This document shows positions 7,821-15,331 of a DNA stretch of 18,889 bases, one piece after another. The number at the start of each line of letters is the position of its first letter. Positions within the stretch are counted from its first letter, which is position 1. The notes beneath the pieces were generated by a model. The model had not been told where the DNA came from and searched no databases. It saw only the letters and a list, made by a program, of their open reading frames with translations. The position numbers and the translations under genes were made by a program. This DNA is from an uncultured Massilia sp. (lineage in GTDB: Bacteria; Pseudomonadota; Gammaproteobacteria; Burkholderiales; Burkholderiaceae): positions 1-18,889 of the forward strand of contig CAMPHU010000076.1 in NCBI GenBank assembly GCA_946886065.1, written 5' to 3'.

Positions 7821-8171
7821 ATGGAAATCAAACGTATCCACGTCGGCAAGCGCCTCTCCGAAATCGCCATCCACAACGGCACCGTCTACCTGGCCGGCCA
7901 GATCGCGGAAGACACCGCCCAGGGCATCGAGGGCCAGATGCGCGAGGTGCTGGCCCACGTCGACCGCCTGCTGGGCGAGGCCGGCAGCGACAAGTCCTGC
8001 ATCCTGATGTGCCAGATCTTCATCGCCGACATGGCCAACTTCGCCGGCATGAACGCCGTGTGGGACGAATGGGTCCCCCAGGGCCACACCCCGCCGCGCG
8101 CCACCGTGGAAGCCAAGCTCGCCAACCCCGCATGCCTGGTGGAGGTCTGCATCACTGCCGCACTGCGTTAA
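7821..8171 (+). CDS. RidA-family (YjgF/YER057c/UK114) protein
   Basis: A 116-residue protein covering a whole RidA-like domain. RidA proper hydrolyses reactive enamines/imines (such as 2-aminoacrylate made by PLP enzymes) to ketoacids and ammonia; paralogues may act on other imines. Visible family features are the strand GTVYLAGQIAEDT (20-32), the helix with QMREVLAHVDRLLGEAGSD, and PPRATVEAKLA with Arg93, the position of the substrate-carboxylate-binding arginine, followed by LVEV with Glu108. The context and the GQIAEDTA form fit the YoaB-like/Rid2-3 subgroup more than archetypal RidA, so I give no gene symbol. The Shine-Dalgarno is poor. Only six bases separate it from relA, indicating coupled expression. 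Confidence 0.85.
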   Translation: MEIKRIHVGKRLSEIAIHNGTVYLAGQIAEDTAQGIEGQMREVLAHVDRLLGEAGSDKSCILMCQIFIADMANFAGMNAVWDEWVPQGHTPPRATVEAKLANPACLVEVCITAALR

Positions 8172-8177
8172 TTCGGC

Positions 8178-10418
8178 ATGGTATCGACCGCCGCACTCGG
8201 CGACGCCCGGGCCCAGCTCGTCCAGGGGCTGAGTCCCGAGGACTGCGCGCGCGTGAACGCCGCGCTCGACTACGCCGGCGAGGCCTATGGCGAGCGCCTC
8301 GCCACGTCCGGGCAGAACGCGTTCGAGTTTTCGCTGGGCGTGGCGGGCACGCTGGCCTACCTGCGCACCGACACCGAGACCCGGATCGCCGGCCTGCTGT
8401 TCGAGCTTGCCACCTTCGACCCGGCCGTCGCCGGCAAGCTGGAGGAGCGCTTCGGCCAGGAAGTGGCCGACCTGGTGCGCGGGCTGTTCCAGCTGATCCG
8501 CCTGCGCGACCTGACCGCGGTCCAGGCGCCGGTGGGCAGCGGCAAGAACGCCGCCCAGCAGGCGGCCCAGCAAGTGGAAACCCTGCGCAAGATGCTGCTG
8601 GCGATGGCCTCGGACATGCGCGTGGTGCTGATGCGCCTGGCCTCCTGCGCGGCCACCCTGCGCTATTTCGCCGACCAGAAGCGTTTCGACGAGGTCACCC
8701 ATGCCTACGGGCGCGAGGTGCTGGACTTCTACGCGCCGCTGGCCAACCGCCTCGGCGTCTGGCAGCTCAAGTGGGAGCTGGAAGACCTGTCTTTCCGCTT
8801 CATCGAGCCCGAGACCTACAAGCGCATCGCCAAGATGCTCGAAGAAAAGCGCATGCAGCGCGAAGGCTTCGTGGCATCCTCGATCGCCAGGCTGCAGGAG
8901 GAACTCGCCGCCGCCGGCGTCAGGGCCGAGGTGTCGGGACGGCCGAAGCACATCTACAGCATCTGGAACAAGATGCGCGGCAAGGAGCTCGACTTCACCG
9001 ACCTGTACGACGTGCGCGCCTTCCGCGTGATCGTGCCGGACGTGAAGACCTGCTATACCGTGCTGGGCGTGGTCCACAACATCTGGACACCGATCCCCAA
9101 GGAATTCGACGACTACATCTCGCGCCCCAAGCCCAACGGCTACCAGTCGCTGCACACGGTGGTGACCGCCGAGGACGGGCGCCCGCTGGAAGTGCAGATC
9201 CGTACCCAGGAGATGCACAACTTCGCCGAGTACGGCATCGCCGCCCACTGGCGCTACAAGGAAGAGGGCGGCTCCAACTTCAAGAGCCAGAAGTACGACG
9301 AAAAGATCGCCTGGCTGCGCCAGCTGCTGGCCTGGAAGAGCGACGTCGCCGACGTGGTGGCCGGCCAGGAGGACCTGCAGCGCGAGTGGGTGGAAAAGCT
9401 CAAGGCGGCGACCCTGGACGACCGCATCTTCGTGCTCACGCCGCAGGCGCGGGTGCTGGAGCTGCCGGTGGGCGCCACCCCCATCGACTTCGCCTACCAC
9501 CTGCACAGCGAGGTCGGGCACCGCTGCCGCGGCGCCAAGATCGACGGCGTCATGGTGCCGCTCAACACCCCGCTGAAGAACGGCCAGACCTGCGAGATCA
9601 TCACCGCCAAGGGCGGCAGCGGCAGCCAGGGCCCGTCGCGCGACTGGCTCAGCCCCGGCTACACGGTCTCGAGCCGCACCCGGACCAAGATCCGCGCCTG
9701 GTTCCACGCCCAGGAACTGGCCGAGACCCTGGCCCAGGGAAGGGCCCTGGTCGAGAAGTCGCTCCAGCGCGAGGGCAAGACCGCGGTCAACCTGGAAGCG
9801 CTGGCACACAAGCTGGGCTTCGCCAAGGTGGACGACCTGTTCATCCAGGTGGGCAAGGAGAAGTTCAGCCTGCGCCACGTGGAAGCGGCCCTGCACGAGG
9901 GCGGCGAGCCGGCCCCACAGGAAGACGCGGCCGTCATCAGCAAGAGCCGCGCCTCGAGCGTGGAGCAGGGCGCCAAGTCGGGCGTGCTGGTGGTGGGCAC
10001 GGAAGGCCTGATGACCATGCTGGCCAAGTGCTGCAAGCCGGCGCCGCCCGACCCGATCGTCGGCTTCGTCACGCGCGGCAAGGGCGTGTCGATCCACCGC
10101 CTGACCTGCAAGAACTTCGCCGAGATGCGGGCCAAGGCGCCGGAGCGGGTGATCGAGACCGAGTGGGGGCTGGCCGGGAACGATACGGTGTATCCGGTCG
10201 ACCTGTTCATCCTGGCCCAGGACCGGCAGGGGCTGCTGCGCGACATCTCCGAGGTGTTCTCGCGCGAGAAGATCAACGTGACCGGGGTGAATACCCAGAG
10301 CGCCAAGGGGCAGGCGCGCATGGTGTTCACGGTGGAGATCGGGGCGACGGCGCAGCTTCAGAAGGCGCTGGGGGCTATCGGGGAGGTGTCGGGGGTGGTG
10401 GAGGCGAGGAGGCAGTAG
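8178..10418 (+). CDS. relA: RelA, (p)ppGpp synthetase
   Basis: A 746-residue long RelA/SpoT homologue that makes (p)ppGpp from GTP/GDP and ATP on starved ribosomes. Domain order: a degenerate HD hydrolase region (about 45-170), where the HD pair is replaced by Phe75-Glu76 and the LADR aspartate by Ser156; the synthetase domain (about 230-360) with RPKHIYSIWNKM, EFDD (309-312), NGYQSLHT (320-327) and Glu338; TGS (about 413-477); a Cys/His-rich segment with CC (618-619), His640 and Cys644; and a C-terminal ACT domain (about 672-746). The acidic EFDD motif is the RelA type, whereas bifunctional SpoT/Rel proteins carry RxKD. It should therefore be synthetase-only. It is the last gene of the hydrolase-RidA-relA run and is followed by a strong hairpin. 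Confidence 0.93.
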   Translation: MVSTAALGDARAQLVQGLSPEDCARVNAALDYAGEAYGERLATSGQNAFEFSLGVAGTLAYLRTDTETRIAGLLFELATFDPAVAGKLEERFGQEVADLVRGLFQLIRLRDLTAVQAPVGSGKNAAQQAAQQVETLRKMLLAMASDMRVVLMRLASCAATLRYFADQKRFDEVTHAYGREVLDFYAPLANRLGVWQLKWELEDLSFRFIEPETYKRIAKMLEEKRMQREGFVASSIARLQEELAAAGVRAEVSGRPKHIYSIWNKMRGKELDFTDLYDVRAFRVIVPDVKTCYTVLGVVHNIWTPIPKEFDDYISRPKPNGYQSLHTVVTAEDGRPLEVQIRTQEMHNFAEYGIAAHWRYKEEGGSNFKSQKYDEKIAWLRQLLAWKSDVADVVAGQEDLQREWVEKLKAATLDDRIFVLTPQARVLELPVGATPIDFAYHLHSEVGHRCRGAKIDGVMVPLNTPLKNGQTCEIITAKGGSGSQGPSRDWLSPGYTVSSRTRTKIRAWFHAQELAETLAQGRALVEKSLQREGKTAVNLEALAHKLGFAKVDDLFIQVGKEKFSLRHVEAALHEGGEPAPQEDAAVISKSRASSVEQGAKSGVLVVGTEGLMTMLAKCCKPAPPDPIVGFVTRGKGVSIHRLTCKNFAEMRAKAPERVIETEWGLAGNDTVYPVDLFILAQDRQGLLRDISEVFSREKINVTGVNTQSAKGQARMVFTVEIGATAQLQKALGAIGEVSGVVEARRQ

Positions 10419-10430
10419 CGTCCTGCACGC

Positions 10431-10468
10431 AAACTTGGGGTCCCCGCGAAGGCGGGGACCCCAAGTTT
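10431..10468 (+). terminator. 17-bp perfect hairpin after relA (terminator and/or repeated palindrome)
   Basis: AAACTTGGGGTCCCCGC (10431-10447) pairs perfectly with GCGGGGACCCCAAGTTT (10452-10468) around loop GAAG. It stands 12 bases after the relA stop. The downstream arm ends in TTT then CC, so it could end transcription, but the CCCCGCGAAGGCGGGG core is the type often dispersed between genes in betaproteobacteria. Either or both roles are possible. Confidence 0.65.
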
Positions 10469-10531
10469 CCCGCCGCAGCCAATAGCGCCTCAACCCGCGC
10501 AAACCATTGTTAAACCGGTATCATTCGTTCC

Positions 10532-11338
10532 ATGCGCCGAACCCTCAACCTCGCAGCCCGCCCCAGCCTCTGGGGCCTCGCCTTCGCGCGCTACCTGCGC
10601 AGCTGGTGGTACATGGTCCACCTGGGCGCGGTCGCCGTCGTGATGGCCCTGTCGCCCTCGACCTACCACCGCGCCAACCGGCTCGCGGCCTCGCGCTACA
10701 TCTATGCCAGCACCTGGCAGGTGCTGCCCTGGTTCACGCTCGCCTCGGCCCTGGTGGGCCTGGTCATCATCCGCATCGTGCTGGTCACGGCCAAGAGCTA
10801 CGGCCTGTCGCATTTCGCGCTGGAGATGGTGGTGCGGGTACTGGTGCTGGAACTGATCCCCCTGTCCGCCGCCATGTTCGTGGCCCTGCGCGCCGGCATG
10901 GCCTTCGACGCCTCGGCCCTGGGCCTGGCGCGCGCCGGCCTGTCGCCCCAGGCGGCCAGCGACGAAGCCCTGCGCCGGGTGCGGCGCGACATGGTGCCGC
11001 AGCTGATCGCCAACGCGGTCGCGGTCCTCAGCCTGGCCATGGTCACCTCGACCATCATGCTGGTGCTGGCCTACCTCAACGTCTACGGCCTGTCGCCCTG
11101 GGGCGTGTCCGACTACACCCGCACCGTCGGGCGCGTGTTCGAGCCGGTGGTCACCGCCGGCTTCGTGCTCAAGACGGTGCTGTTCGGCCTGGCCGTGGCC
11201 CTGATCCCGACCGCCGCCATCCTGGAACTGCAGCGCTATCCGCGCCGCGTCGTCTCCACCGTCCAGCCGGGCGCGCTGCGCCTGCTGTTCGTGCTATTGG
11301 TGATCGAGGCGGCCTCGTTGGCACTGAAATATATATGA
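10532..11338 (+). CDS. Divergent MlaE-family ABC transporter permease
   Basis: A 268-residue integral membrane protein with about five hydrophobic segments (near 32-42/66-86, 103-122, 158-183, 205-230, 248-265). The central ARAGLSPQAASDEALRRVRRDMVPQLIA region followed by a long hydrophobic stretch resembles the coupling loop and membrane helices of MlaE permeases. Its sequence is divergent, so the call leans partly on the MCE gene that starts 13 bases after its stop. MlaE-type permeases sit in the inner membrane between an MCE protein and an MlaF-type ATPase and move phospholipids. No ATPase gene occurs on either side in this window. The start lacks a good ribosome site. It may be the first gene of its transcript, since the relA hairpin precedes it. 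Confidence 0.65.
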   Translation: MRRTLNLAARPSLWGLAFARYLRSWWYMVHLGAVAVVMALSPSTYHRANRLAASRYIYASTWQVLPWFTLASALVGLVIIRIVLVTAKSYGLSHFALEMVVRVLVLELIPLSAAMFVALRAGMAFDASALGLARAGLSPQAASDEALRRVRRDMVPQLIANAVAVLSLAMVTSTIMLVLAYLNVYGLSPWGVSDYTRTVGRVFEPVVTAGFVLKTVLFGLAVALIPTAAILELQRYPRRVVSTVQPGALRLLFVLLVIEAASLALKYI

Positions 11339-11351
11339 ACGAAGGAAGTCC

Positions 11352-12284
11352 ATGACAGAACCGCAACCCGACGAACCCGCCCATGTCGAAGCCAAGGCCA
11401 TCATCCTGCTGGTGCTGGTCGGCGCCCTGATCGCCGGCTTCGTGCTGTACGTGATGTACGCGCGCGGCGTGTTCGAGCCGACCCAGCGCCTGACCCTGGT
11501 CACCGACGATTCCTCGGGCGTGATCCCCGGCATGGACATGACCTTCGCCGGCTTCCCGATCGGGCGCGTGCGCCAGGTCGACCTGGCCCCGGACGGCAAG
11601 GTGCAGATCCTGGTCGACGTCCAGAGCAAGGACGCCAAGTGGCTGCGCACATCGAGCGTGTTTACCCTCGAGTCGAGCATCGTCGGCGAGACCCGCCTGC
11701 GCGCCTACACCGGCCTGCTGAACGATCCGGCATTGCCGCCGGACGCCACCCGCACCGTGCTGCGCGGCGACGCCACCGCAGAGATCCCGCGCATCGTCGC
11801 CACCGCGCGCCAGCTGCTGGAAAACCTCGAGACCATGACGGCGTCCGAGTCCGACATCAACGCCAGCCTGGCCAACATCCAGGCGGTCACCGGCCGCATG
11901 TCCGGCAAATACGGCGTGCTGGGCGGGGTGCTGGGCGGCGACGAGGAGGCGCGCAAGCTGGGCGAGGCGCTCGACCGCGTGAACGCCATCCTGGCCAAGG
12001 CCGACACCCGGGTGTTCGGCAAGAACGGCGTCGTGGACGACAGCCAGGCCGCGATCCAGCAGCTCACCGTGGTGCTGAAGGACGCCAGCGACACCCTGAA
12101 GAAGGTCGACGCGGTGCTGGTCGAGGCCCAGGCCGTGGGCGCCAATGCGCGCGTCGCCACCCAGGACCTGGGCGCGCTGCGCGGCGAGGTCGACGCCAGC
12201 CTGCGCAAGGTGAACCGCCTGGTCGACGAGATCAACCGCAAGTGGCCTTTCGCCCGCAGCAACCAGGAGATCAAGCTGCCATGA
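11352..12284 (+). CDS. MCE-domain (MlaD-like) lipid-transport protein
   Basis: A 310-residue protein with a single N-terminal membrane anchor (about 15-37) and an MCE domain at about 44-140, recognisable by LTLVTDDSSGVIPGMDMTF, the strand FPIGRVRQVDLAPDGKV and the SSIVGETRLRAYTG block. The remaining residues to 300 form a helical, probably coiled-coil region rich in heptad-like A/L/V spacing. MCE proteins form hexameric rings or tubes in the periplasm that carry lipids between inner membrane and outer membrane. Start ATG 11352 is preceded by GAAGGAAG. The stop overlaps the next ATG by ATGA. With the permease upstream and the lipoprotein downstream it looks like a small Mla/Pqi-type system. 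Confidence 0.85.
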   Translation: MTEPQPDEPAHVEAKAIILLVLVGALIAGFVLYVMYARGVFEPTQRLTLVTDDSSGVIPGMDMTFAGFPIGRVRQVDLAPDGKVQILVDVQSKDAKWLRTSSVFTLESSIVGETRLRAYTGLLNDPALPPDATRTVLRGDATAEIPRIVATARQLLENLETMTASESDINASLANIQAVTGRMSGKYGVLGGVLGGDEEARKLGEALDRVNAILAKADTRVFGKNGVVDDSQAAIQQLTVVLKDASDTLKKVDAVLVEAQAVGANARVATQDLGALRGEVDASLRKVNRLVDEINRKWPFARSNQEIKLP

Positions 12285-12922
12285 GATTCGCTCCCTTCCT
12301 GATCCTGGCCATGCTGGCCATGCTGGCCGGCTGCGGCAGCAAGCCTCTGCCGCCCGACTGGCAGGCCAACGCCAAGGGCTCGCTCGACGCGTTCACCGAC
12401 GACTACCTGAAGGGCAACAGCGCCGCGGCCGAGGCCGAGTTCCGCCGCGCGCGGCTGGAAACCACGGCCACCGGCCGCCTGGAGCACGTGGCCCAGGTCG
12501 AGCTGGTGCGCTGCGCCGCCCAGGCGGCCAGCCTGGCCTTCGACGATTGCCCCGGCTACGCGGCGCTGGCGGCGGACGCCTCGACGGAGCAGCGCGCCTA
12601 CGCCGCTTACCTCGCCGGGCGCTGGGACGGCCTGAACGCGGCCCAGCTGCCCGAGCAGCACCGCCCGGTGGTGGCGGGCGGCCAGCTGGCGGCCGTGACC
12701 GATCCGCTGGCGCGGATGGTGGCGGCGGGCGCGCTGTTCAAGGCCGGGCGCATCACGCCGGAAGGCATCGCGCTGGCGGTCGATACGGCCTCGCACCAGG
12801 GCTGGCGCCGGCCGCTGCTGGCCTGGCTCGGGGTGCAGGCGCGGCGCGCCGAGGCGGCGGGCGACACGGCCGCCCTGGAGCACATCCGCAAGCGCATCGC
12901 GCTGGCCTCCGGGCAGCGCTAG
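12281..12922 (+). CDS. Small lipoprotein of the MCE operon
   Basis: A 213-residue lipoprotein whose ATG overlaps the MCE stop and has AGGAGA upstream within the MCE gene. The signal peptide is MRFAPFLILAMLAMLAGC, lipobox LAGC with Cys18. The mature part is alanine-rich and predicted helical, with repeated A-x-x-A-E-x-x-R patterns that suggest a TPR/solenoid-like fold, for example around 45-75 and 115-205. I do not recognise a named domain; it is not obviously PqiC/DUF330, the usual lipoprotein partner of MCE systems. Position suggests it docks the MCE tube to the outer membrane or helps assembly, but this is inference from context only. Confidence 0.75.
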   Translation: MRFAPFLILAMLAMLAGCGSKPLPPDWQANAKGSLDAFTDDYLKGNSAAAEAEFRRARLETTATGRLEHVAQVELVRCAAQAASLAFDDCPGYAALAADASTEQRAYAAYLAGRWDGLNAAQLPEQHRPVVAGGQLAAVTDPLARMVAAGALFKAGRITPEGIALAVDTASHQGWRRPLLAWLGVQARRAEAAGDTAALEHIRKRIALASGQR

Positions 12923-12934
12923 GAGGACGGGCGA

Positions 12935-13255
12935 ATGGGCATTCCGAAATCGGCGCTGCAGATCGCCGCGATCGTGATCGCGCTGGCCGTGTTCGGCGTG
13001 GTCGGCGCGAAGTTCGCCGGCAAGCGCGCCGAGGCGGCGACCTTCGAGCGCATGGAATCCGTGTGGCCGGATTTTTCCGCCATGCCGGAGACGGACCGGA
13101 CATTTCTCATCGAGCTGTCGCTGAACTGCCAGCTGATAAGGCGTCCCGCCCTGCGGCCCGAGGTGGTCGATTGCCTGCGCAAAGGGGCGGCACAGGCGGG
13201 CGGGGAAGCGCCGCAGCGCCTCGAGCGCCTGCTCCCGCCCGGTCCGCCGGGCTGA
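12935..13255 (+). CDS. Small single-pass membrane protein, unknown function
   Basis: A 106-residue protein with one hydrophobic segment (about 8-27), a short basic patch after it (KFAGKRAEA), and a proline-rich tail. AGGAGG at 12921-12926, overlapping the preceding stop codon, is at good distance from ATG 12935, so translation is well supported and probably coupled to the lipoprotein gene. Two cysteines lie in the C-terminal half (in LNCQLI and VDCLRK), which might form a disulfide if that half is periplasmic. It has no family I recognise. It closes the MCE operon and converges on the flavoprotein gene. Confidence 0.65.
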   Translation: MGIPKSALQIAAIVIALAVFGVVGAKFAGKRAEAATFERMESVWPDFSAMPETDRTFLIELSLNCQLIRRPALRPEVVDCLRKGAAQAGGEAPQRLERLLPPGPPG

Positions 13256-13277
13256 GCAGGCGCATGCGGGCAGGCGT

Positions 13278-14207
13278 TCAGCGCAGTGCCCAGGGCAGGG
13301 TATTGTGGATGGTCGTGGCCGCGATGGCCGCCTGGCCGGTCGCGACCGCGATCTGGTTCAAGCCGCGCGTGACGTCGCCGATGGCATACAGGCCCGGCAC
13401 GGACGTGCGCAGGTGGTCGTCGACCAGCAGCTTGCTGCACTCGACGGTCAGGGCGCCGAGCGAGGCGGCCAGGTCGGAACGGGCGGTCTCGCCGAGCATG
13501 GGATAGAACACGTCGCAGGGGTAGTCCTCGCCGTCGGCCGTGTGCAGCACGGGTTTGAGGTCCGCGCTCATGCTCACGCCCACCAGCGGGGAGCCGACCA
13601 GGCGCACGCTGGCGGCGTCGAGCTGGCGCCGTTCTTCGTCGTTGATGGCGGATTCCGCGCTGCGCTCGAACAGCAGCACGTCCTGGCTGAAGGTCCGCAT
13701 GAACAGCGCGTGCCCGACCGGGTTGATCTCCGAGGTGACCACGCCGATGCGCTTGTCGATCACGTCATAGCCGTCGCATACGGGGCACAGGCGCACCGCG
13801 CCGCTGGCGACCGCCTCGTCCCAGCGCTCGACCGGCATGCCGGCGTCGGCCACGCCGGTGGCCAGCAGCACCGTGTGGGCGCGCAAGAGACTGGTGTCGC
13901 CGTCCGGGCTGAGGTAATCGCCGACGAACAGGCCGTCCTCGATGCGCAGGGCGGTAATCTCTCCGGGAATCACATGGCCGCCGTAATTGCCCAGCTGGGC
14001 GCGCAGGTTCTCCAGCAAGTCCTTGCCGTTGATGCCCTCGGGAAAGCCAGGGTAGTTGTGCGAAACGGGAATCCAGCTCAGCCGGCTATGCCCCTTGTCG
14101 ACCAGGGCGACATTGCGGGTGAAGCGGCGCAGGTAGATGGCGGCCGTGAGTCCGCCGGGGCCGCCGCCGATGATGAGGGTGTCGAATACGGTTTGGTCGA
14201 AGTCCAT
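13278..14207 (-). CDS. Thioredoxin-reductase-like FAD oxidoreductase with CPVC motif
   Basis: A 309-residue flavoprotein, the length of low-molecular-weight thioredoxin reductases. Start ATG 14207 gives MDFDQTVFDTLIIGGGPGG; longer readings to 14441 add a low-complexity basic tail and are rejected. GGGPGG (14-19) binds FAD, Cys141-Pro-Val-Cys144-Asp-Gly sits where TrxB has its redox pair, and GLYAIGDVTRGLNQIAVATG (272-291) is the second FAD motif. In the pyridine-nucleotide domain the expected GGGxSA loop is replaced by VVTSEINPVGHA (156-167), so standard NADPH binding is doubtful. A dithiol/disulfide redox role is likely, but the electron donor and partner are open. The gene is 68 bases downstream of the CDF exporter on the same strand. 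Confidence 0.8.
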   Translation of the reverse strand: MDFDQTVFDTLIIGGGPGGLTAAIYLRRFTRNVALVDKGHSRLSWIPVSHNYPGFPEGINGKDLLENLRAQLGNYGGHVIPGEITALRIEDGLFVGDYLSPDGDTSLLRAHTVLLATGVADAGMPVERWDEAVASGAVRLCPVCDGYDVIDKRIGVVTSEINPVGHALFMRTFSQDVLLFERSAESAINDEERRQLDAASVRLVGSPLVGVSMSADLKPVLHTADGEDYPCDVFYPMLGETARSDLAASLGALTVECSKLLVDDHLRTSVPGLYAIGDVTRGLNQIAVATGQAAIAATTIHNTLPWALR

Positions 14208-14275
14208 GCGCCGATTATCCGGGCCATGGCGGATCCGCCAATCGGCGTGCTCCCCAACGGCTGGTAAGAGCAGCC

Positions 14276-15199
14276 TTACAAGGACTTTCCTCCGGCGGCT
14301 TCCGGCTGCAGGGTGACATGGTCGATCCCGTGGCGCGCGCGCAGCATGGCGCGCACCGCATCCAGCACGGCGGGCCACTCCTCCAGGGAGCGGATCTCGA
14401 GGTGGCCGATCAGGGCCGGCTCGCCCGGCGACATGTCCCACACATGCAGGTCGTGCACCGACAGTACGCCTTCGATGCCGGCGATGTCGTTGCCGACCTC
14501 CAGGTAGTCGATCTGGTGCGGCACGCCTTCCATCAGGAAGTGGTAGGACTCGCGCAGGATGCCCACCGTGGACTTGAGGATGAGCAGGGACACGAAGATC
14601 GACAGGATCGGGTCGATCCGGTACCAGTCCGTGTAGTAGATGATCACGCCGGCCGCGATGGCGGCGATCGATCCCAGCAGGTCGCCCATGACGTTGACCA
14701 GGGCGGCGCGGGTGTTGATGCTCTGGGTGTCGCGCGACAGCACCCAGGCGACCAGCAGGTTGATGGCGGCGCCGATGGTGGCGACCACCAGCACCACGCC
14801 GCCCTGCACGGGCTCCGGCTGCATCAGGCGCTGTACGGCTTCCCAGCCGATCCAGCCCACCAGGGCCAGCATCGCCAGGCTGTTGACGAAGGCGGCCAGC
14901 GCCTCGGCGCGCACGAAGCCGAAGGAATGGCGCGCCGAAGGAGGGCGCTTGGCGATCAGCTGGGCCAGCAGGGCCAGGCCGAGGGCGGCTGCGTCGGTGA
15001 CCATGTGGCCGGCGTCCGAGATCAGGGCCAGCGAGTTCGAGATGAAGCCGGTGACGACCTCGATCACCGCGAACAGCAGGGTCAGGCCGAGCGCGACCCC
15101 GAGCGCTTTCTGGCTGCGGCCTTCGATGGTGTGCGAGTGGCTGGCATCGCCATCGAGGTGGGCGTGCAGGTGGGAAGGATCGACGGGCCGGGAAGTCAT
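14276..15199 (-). CDS. Cation diffusion facilitator (CzcD/ZitB-like metal efflux)
   Basis: A 307-residue inner-membrane metal/proton antiporter of the CDF family. The N-terminus is His-rich (SHLHAHLDGDASHSH, residues 9-23), as in zinc/cobalt exporters. Six membrane helices precede a cytoplasmic C-terminal domain (about 210-300) with VHDLHVWDMSPGEP, the usual dimerisation/metal-sensing region. The helix-2 half-site is His65-x3-Asp69 in DAGHMVTD. In helix 5 the partner block is NVMGDLLGS, giving Asn169-x3-Asp173 where zinc exporters usually have His-x3-Asp. It should export Zn2+, Co2+ or a similar divalent ion, with specificity possibly shifted by the Asn. No clear Shine-Dalgarno is seen before ATG 15199, and no metal regulator lies nearby. 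Confidence 0.87.
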   Translation of the reverse strand: MTSRPVDPSHLHAHLDGDASHSHTIEGRSQKALGVALGLTLLFAVIEVVTGFISNSLALISDAGHMVTDAAALGLALLAQLIAKRPPSARHSFGFVRAEALAAFVNSLAMLALVGWIGWEAVQRLMQPEPVQGGVVLVVATIGAAINLLVAWVLSRDTQSINTRAALVNVMGDLLGSIAAIAAGVIIYYTDWYRIDPILSIFVSLLILKSTVGILRESYHFLMEGVPHQIDYLEVGNDIAGIEGVLSVHDLHVWDMSPGEPALIGHLEIRSLEEWPAVLDAVRAMLRARHGIDHVTLQPEAAGGKSL

Positions 15200-15293
15200 G
15201 TAGTGCGTGGTGGTTTGGACAATCCGCTAGTGTAAAGCAAAGCCGTCCGCCCGGCGTGGATGCGGCCGGCAGGCAAGTATTTCCGTGCGAGGG

Positions 15294-15322
15294 TTGCTTA
15301 TCGGGAGGCCGATCCCTATAAT
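15294..15322 (+). promoter_or_regulatory. Sigma-70 promoter of tRNA-Val
   Basis: TTGCTT (15294-15299), a 17-base spacer and a perfect TATAAT (15317-15322) stand nine bases before the mature tRNA 5' end, followed by a GC-rich stretch as in stringently controlled stable-RNA promoters. Confidence 0.85.
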
Positions 15323-15331
15323 GGCGGCATC

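Noticed and set aside
7797..10502. 901-codon open frame antisense to relA
   Set aside because: Its low-complexity H/Q/A/G-rich composition is typical of the reverse frame of high-GC coding DNA; RelA on the other strand is unambiguous.
14264..14279. GTAAG/CTTAC hairpin as terminator of the CDF gene
   Set aside because: The stem is only five pairs, overlaps the stop codon and is not followed by a U-run.
14208..14441. N-terminal extension of the flavoprotein gene
   Set aside because: The added residues are arginine-rich low complexity and overlap the end of the CDF gene; the FAD domain begins right after ATG 14207.
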